Below are positions 58,324-64,000 of a stretch of DNA of 64,000 nt, one piece after another; positions within the stretch are counted from its first letter, which is position 1; each line of letters starts with the position of its first letter. This DNA comes from Siphonodentalium dalli (lineage: Eukaryota; Mollusca; Scaphopoda; Gadilida; Siphonodentaliidae), in NCBI GenBank assembly GCA_032622095.1, contig CP136069.1, positions 171,856,394 through 171,920,393 of the forward strand. Reading direction: 5' to 3'. A model generated the notes under the pieces. It did not search any database, was not told the DNA's origin, and saw only the letters and a program-made list of their open reading frames with translations. Both the position numbers and the translations under genes were made by a program.

Positions 58324-58756
58324 TTAGGCCTCATCTTCTGGGAAGTATTATAGCCTCAAACTAACAAGTTTTTAGCTACTGAGAAGATACTGAGAAGCAG
58401 GCAGTCATAATGAACAACAGGCTGTCATAAAGAGCCCTGGTATCTGCCTTGCGAAAACCCTGGCAACATGACCAGAGTCACACATGAACTTTACAAACTG
58501 TTCAATTATCCCTATGAATATAAAATGGTCAGTGTTTTAGTTATGATGTAATTTGATTCTCCAATTTTGACAGTAACGCTCCAGTTATTTCACTCCCTTT
58601 GATGATTGAACGATTGTTTCTCAGCCAAAAAAGTAATAAATATACAAGGCCAAATTATGAATATACTGGTTGGAAATTTATATTGAAATTACTAGTACAT
58701 GAATATGTATGTTTAACAGATCCTAGAATCAGATTGTTTGTTTGTCACATCATTGC

Positions 58757-59006
58757 TACAGTAATGCTCTAAATAATCGCCTCCTTAACCACAGCAGAAT
58801 TATGGGTAACTTTTCAGGATTTAGTCGGAAATATGGCTTGTTGCCATTCATCGGAAAGCTCTCACCAGGCTTGTTGCCATTCATCGGAAAGCTCTCACCG
58901 AGAGCTTTCCGATGAATGACAACAAGCCATATTTCCGACTAAATCCTGAAAAGTGACCCATAATTCTTCTGTGGTTAAGGAGTTGATTATTTAAAGCATT
59001 ACTGTA
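58757..59006. mobile_element. MITE family C, full copy with inner duplication
   Basis: TA-CAGTAATGCTCTAAATAATC to ACTG-TA. The segment 'ggcttgttgccattcatcgg' is duplicated near the centre (58836 and 58867). Confidence 0.85.
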
Positions 59007-59071
59007 CATCATCTAATGATCTCTGGGTGAACAGACAGCTGGATCGAGCTACGTTAGATGAGTGTTGAGTT

Positions 59072-59537
59072 TTAACCCTTCCATGCCTGGAGGTTCCTGA
59101 AATTTTCCGAAAACGATGTGCCAATGGATTCTCTTATATACACGAGTCTCCAATAGGGAGCCTTGCATATATGAGAATATATTGGCCTAACAATATTTAC
59201 CTTGGCGTTGTAAGCAAGCTAGTGCATTCTCTTGTATATGCGAGGCTCCTTATGCGAGACTCACATATATACTGTATACACCCATCAGTAAGCCCAGGGG
59301 GGGGGGCATGAATTTTTTAATTTTTTTTACCCAAAAACTAGGACTGGGTTACCTTAACCTTTGAGAACCCCCACACGCAAAATCTCTGTATTGTAATCCA
59401 GCATTTTGTGAAACAGAACGGGGCAGGTACTATTAATGAGTTTTCAATGGAATTAGCTGGAGTGTTAACAGTAAGAGTATGCACTGGTAAATTATCTCTG
59501 ATGATGCACCGGCGCAGCTCCCATCATGAAAGGGTTA
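59072..59537. mobile_element. MITE family B copy with foreign insertion
   Basis: TTAACCCTTCCATGCCTGG ... CATCATGAAAGGGTTAG. About 190 bp of unrelated sequence (59282-59475, with a G run at 59297-59306) sits after the second hairpin half. Confidence 0.7.
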
Positions 59538-59680
59538 GCTAGCTTACCTGTTTGCTCTTTTATATTTTATTTTATATATGCTTATTTTATTTGTTGGAGT
59601 ATATTGTAAATAAATGTTTGACTTTATGGACGACTTTTTCTCTCAACCAATATTTAGTGGGCTTCAGATTTTGTTTCCAA

Positions 59681-60080
59681 TTAACCCTTTACCCAACAGA
59701 ATGGCCCTGTGCCAATGCATTCTCTTATATATGCGAGTCGACCATAGGTCGCCTCGCACATATAAGAGAATGCATTGGCTTAACACATTACAAATTATAA
59801 AATTGTTAAAGAATGTAAGAAAAAATGGTAAAAAGTGTTAAAAAAAGATTTTTTTTAGGCCAATGCATTCTCTTATATATGCGAGGCGACCTATGGTCGA
59901 CTCGCATATATAAGAGAATGCATTGGCACAGGGCATAACTGTAACTATCACAATGTGGTCAAGGAGCCGGTTCCAATGATATCCATATTTGTATGGTTCT
60001 ATTGAGACAGACCGAAGATATTTTAGGCTGTTGAAGCTTTATTTGGCCGGTTTTGGCCGGTTTGTTGGGTAAAGGGTTAA
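59681..60080 (-). mobile_element. piggyBac-like MITE, family A copy 7
   Basis: TTAA-bounded 400-bp copy with both hairpins intact, except one C for T in a stem (59759). Confidence 0.9.
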
Positions 60081-61070
60081 GCTGGTCTGAGATTTTATTT
60101 TTGTTTTTGACCAGACATTACCAAAGACACTGCCAATAATGTTGTAGAAAAGCAGGATTCATGCAAGCTCGGTCGGTGGTAAAATTGGCCAATGACCATT
60201 TATTTTTCAAAAATGTCATTTGTCCAAACTTTTTCGCTAAAATTTTTAAATGCTATAGTATATATCTAGTCAGCAATCACCAGTCCAATTATCATCAGAT
60301 CTCCATGCAACTATCGTTCTCATGTTCAATGTTAAAATGGTTGAGATTAAAGTATCATTACTCATTGTAAAATGAAGAGGTAAATCTGCAGTTGATGTAA
60401 ATCTTCAGTTGCTCCCATTGTGTCAATAACAAGTTATGAAAAGTCACACTATAGTCTGTGAACCCGACCCTTCTAACAGAGCCCAGCTGTGAGTATCCAA
60501 GCCAGGTTCATGGACTAAAGTCACACATGCTTATACTTATATATCCTTAAGCTTGGTCCGCCATATATCGCTCACATTCATGGACGTGGCTAGAAGGTAT
60601 CTGCTGGGGGCCCCACCTTGAAATTCCCAACTGCACCCCCAACCCCTGAACATGCCAACCTTGAACAATACCAAACTCACAAGTTTGTGTAATTACGTTT
60701 GCACACAGCCCAACATGCATGGGCTTTGGTTTTCCCCAAACTGTTCCCTCACAGGCTGGATTGTACAGCCTATGTAATTCTAAATGGATCAGTAATCTTG
60801 TGGCCACTGTAGCCAGGACAGGAACGGAACCCATGAGAAAAGTTAAATCTGAAACTGAAATTCCTAACTTCACAGCCCGATTTGTTTTTTTCTTAATTTA
60901 ATTAATTAAAAAAAATAATTAGAATGCATGCAGTTGGGGGAAGGAATGAACATTCACATCGTGCCAACCAGTGTGAGAAATGTTTTTAAATCTGTACATT
61001 GAATCTGAAATGCAAAATCGTAACATCTAATCTGGCCTCAAGCTATCCAAATGTTGAAAATCTCCAACCT
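60081..61070. other. Non-coding, nothing firm
   Basis: Contains a segment around 60590-60720 ('cccaccttgaaattcccaac', 'tgcacccc') related to pieces inside the hAT element and at 62190-62300. No exon supported. Confidence 0.4.
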
Positions 61071-61306
61071 GTATGGGAGGCCAAATTCACACTTATTAAT
61101 AATTGCGCTTCAGCGCAATTCAATTGTGCTTCAGCTCAATTCAATTGCGCTTCAGCGCAATTCAATTGCGCTTCAGCTCAATTCAATTGCGCTTCAGCGC
61201 AATTCAATTGCGCTTCAGCCCAATTATTTTCCCCATATATGGCTAACCCCCAGTTAATAAATGAATCCAATACAAAATTAATTGCGCTGAATTTGGCCTT
61301 CCATAA
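61071..61306. mobile_element. Short TIR element with 21-bp minisatellite core
   Basis: TATGGGAGGCCAAATTCA (61072) and TGAATTTGGCCTTCCATA (to 61305) are inverted. Between them lie about six units of 'gcgcttcagcgcaattcaatt' (21 bp). The unit resembles the TTAAGCGCAA array of intron 1 with TTCAGC in place of TTAAGC. Confidence 0.8.
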
Positions 61307-61326
61307 ACCTGACACCTCCTCTCCAT

Positions 61327-62640
61327 AGGTTGGGAAATTTCCAACTGATGCCCATTTCAATCCAAAATTTCGACCAAAGGTAGGAACATATACAACTATT
61401 CGTCTATAAACAACAAATCATTTAACAAAGGATACAGGAAACACCATGCACAGTCCATCATGCATGCACCCAGCGCAGTCCTACACCATACCGGAAATTC
61501 CCCATGCAGTCAGATGCAGTAATACATTGTTGGAACATCAAACTGCGAGTATATAACTTCACAACCTGGTGTTGCTATGAAATGTCCAATTAATGTATCA
61601 GGAATGAAATTTCATTTGTTTAATTGTTGAAAAAGTGTGACCAAAGTTGGGTTGAGACACCCCCCCCCCTTTTTTTCAACCCCCTGTCGTGACGTCCCTG
61701 ACTGCTCGCCCTAAACGAATCCACGAAAAGGATGTCGACACTGTGAAAGCTTGATAGTCTCATACTATATAATTATTCGTTAACACTTAAGTCTTGTCAC
61801 TCTAAGATAGATGAGAGCGGCCCTGAACTGATTATATAGTTTGGATGCATATAGCATCAACAAGAGGCGGAAATAAGTGTTAGTTATCAAGACAAGTTAC
61901 ATTGTTTACTCTTAGGATTACGCTGACGTATTGTGCTATCCACGTTCTATATAGATAAACACTGCTTAATATCGCTAACTGGAATGTGTATTGTGTTTTC
62001 TGTATATGGCAAAGAATCACCACCAGTAACTATTGGAATATGTTATATCTCCGTTTTTCACACATGACTCACTGAGCGGAGGGACAAGGACTCTAAATTG
62101 GAATTTCTATGACGCCGACATGGAAAGGTACGTATGCCGGACTGGGGTGCATGGGCCGCCTCATCGTATATACACGGGCGATAATATAGAGGGTCTCCAT
62201 TTGGGGGGGGGGGGGGGGCACATGTCCAGCTTGGATTTCCAGTTGACTGCACCCCTCCCCGGGCCCATTGAACCGGACCGAAATTATATTTGCATGCACC
62301 TCCCCATTCGTTTGGAAGTTTCGAACTATATATAGTCATGCAAGCTATCCAACTGTTGAATGACGTTGTGTTGGAAAATTCCAACCTAACACCCTTCAAA
62401 GTAACTATTGAACTGATGGCCATTTTAGTCCAGTATTTGACCGAAGATCAGCTACGAAAGTAGGAAAACATTCGACTCTTCGACTAATAACAAATACTTG
62501 TTGGAAAATCAAACTAAGATTCATGAAAAAATTTCCAACTGATGTTGTGTCAGGCATGGAATTTCCAACATATTGAACATTTTGATCAATGTTATGGTGA
62601 GACACCCGGTCCCAACATCCGGTCGGCACGTCCCTGCATA
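61327..62640. repeat. Two diverged copies of family NN
   Basis: 61327-61700 and 62370-62640 share ordered words: 'tttcaa/ttttagtcca', 'gaccgaa', 'gtaggaa', 'tggaa.atcaaact', 'aatttcca', 'gagacacc' and 'cgtccctg'. G/C runs at 61659 and 62202. No coding. Confidence 0.5.
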
Positions 62641-62761
62641 TATACCTGACAATATATATCTGACATGTAACCAACTTGACATCATTGTGAAACAACCCTG
62701 GTCCGTGTGTAATCGGGTAAAAAGCACCTCGGTAAACCACGATAAATAGAGATTATCACTA

Positions 62762-62911
62762 CAGTGAAGTGATCTGAGTCTCCATATCACGCCGAGTTGA
62801 GAAGGTGAGATCACGGATCAGACGAGCTGCCGCAGGCTGCGAGTCTGATCCGTGATCTCACATTCTCAACGAGACGTGATGTGGAGAGTGGAGACTCAGA
62901 TCACTTCACTG
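62762..62911. mobile_element. 150-bp palindromic MITE flanked by TA
   Basis: TA-CAGTGAAGTGATCTGAGTCTCC ... GGAGACTCAGATCACTTCACTG-TA. Arms of about 65 bp meet at 'gagctgccgcaggctgcgag'. The ends are mariner-like; the sequence differs from family C. Confidence 0.85.
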
Positions 62912-63261
62912 TAGTAATAATATGTTTATTATATGACCTGAAATTGTATTGCGAAAAAGGTGATAAGTTGAATTCAAATTTAATGAACGAATCGCAACAA
63001 TTTAATGAACAACAACAATTTTAAGAAGAAGTATCTCAATTGAAAATAGTCCAGGAGCCTCGTTCTGATTCAGACACGCATGGTATGGAATCGGATCACG
63101 ATACTATCATGATCCGATTAATCAGAAAACCATCACCAAACAATGGTGGTATTTAGTGAAAATAATGACAGTCATATAATAAATGTACATACCATGGTAT
63201 TTTGGTCCCTATACCGCATAAAGACATAATAATTATTATATACTTGTTCGGGTGCGTGAAA

Positions 63262-63610
63262 CTAATAAGTTACTATTCAGGCACTATGCCAACTGGGGGA
63301 ATATAGCATTCTAGTAACACCGCCGAAAAAATTCAAACAAATCGACCTTACCACTCCATAGAAAACATCGTCTGAACTATACGCGCATGCAATTGTAAAT
63401 ATTTACTTCTCGATTCGGGACGCAACTATCTGCGACAAGCTAACGAAAACGATTTCGCAACCGAGAGTCACTGTATTTAATTAATATATAAGAATGACTG
63501 TTTATGTTGTCAATTTGGATATAATATTTGTAAAAATTACTACTTTGATCTAGATTATTCTCCATTTCTATTATATCAACCTATAGCGGAGTGTTTCACA
63601 TCACTTTAAC
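63262..63610 (-). repeat. Family BB repeat, copy 2
   Basis: Inverted counterpart of 41289-41630 ('gcactatgccaact', 'gacgcaactatc', ending 'gtgtttcacatcactttaac'). Confidence 0.75.
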
Positions 63611-64000
63611 ACAGTAAACATGCAGTGGTATATAACAAACAGATAAAACCATGGTTTACCCATGTACCTTTTTTACGTACTTGGTTTACCGTGGTGCACG
63701 CCTGAGGTCCAAGACCATGCGGTATAACAAGTTTTTTTTGTTTGGTTACATATACGACTGCATGTTTAATGTGGTATACCGTGATATACTATAGTGGTAT
63801 ACCACAGTAAACGGTGGTAAGGTACATAACAAAAAAAAACTTGGTTTACCTCGGTGTTAATATGGCTAACCGTTTTCACATTTTTTATTTATTTAGACAA
63901 ATATTTAAGTAGATACTAGTTATTATTGTTTGTTAGATAAATATTGTGCAGTTAATTCTGACATGGCCAACCATTTTCCCAAAAAGTCCGCCCTATGAGC
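63611..64000. other. Window end, short ggtttacc repeats
   Basis: 'ggtttaccgtggt' and its complement recur several times between 63650 and 63860, forming a loose palindrome; possibly another MITE. No coding. Confidence 0.4.

Overview
This is animal nuclear DNA: AT-rich and intron-rich, with canonical GT-AG exons separated by kilobases of transposon debris. The repeats include an 'agctcacctgag..gaagtctc' family, arrays pairing 'catggccgcca' with 'gccatcttgga', 'cgttgggccaacg' arrays and many palindromic MITEs. Together they resemble lophotrochozoan genomes, most likely a mollusc. That placement is inferred from memory of such genomes; no search was run. There are no bacterial-style operons, tRNA or rRNA genes, or CRISPR arrays.

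The main gene is a complete plus-strand homologue of NT5DC1, a HAD-superfamily 5'-nucleotidase-domain protein. I reconstructed 12 phase-consistent coding exons between 23301 and 57585, giving about 474 codons. A possible promoter (inverted CCAAT box and two CRE-like sites) lies about 160-190 bp upstream. Intron 7 also holds a well-formed 48-nt in-frame cassette-exon candidate. At the left edge are two tandem copies of a ShKT-domain exon (173-321 and 2562-2665) from a gene that begins before the window.

Region by region. 1-5.9 kb: ShKT exons and MITEs. 5.9-16.4 kb: a TIR element (6760-8594), an open reverse-transcriptase fragment (about 8785-10541, minus), inverted repeats, an element with CRE/TATA pairs at both ends (11745-12285) and a second LINE fragment (14379-15386). 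16.4-22.6 kb: one 6.2-kb foldback element bounded by TTAA. 22.6-57.6 kb: the NT5DC1-like gene, whose introns hold piggyBac-like and Tc1/mariner-like MITEs, a TIR element filled with minisatellite (23768-25615), a Helitron-like element (33786-36140), a hAT element with an 8-bp target duplication (36507-37549), an L2/CR1-type LINE (49990-50901) and several arrays of about 160-170 bp units. 57.6-64 kb: more MITEs, a small TIR-flanked minisatellite and no recognisable gene.

The most notable signals are: MITEs (some nested) immediately downstream of exons and of the NT5DC1 stop codon, one of which supplies an AATAAA 82 nt after the stop; a tandem duplication of the exon 9 splice donor; pre-miRNA-sized hairpins repeated in two TTAA-flanked MITE families; and three cases of minisatellites enclosed by terminal inverted repeats.
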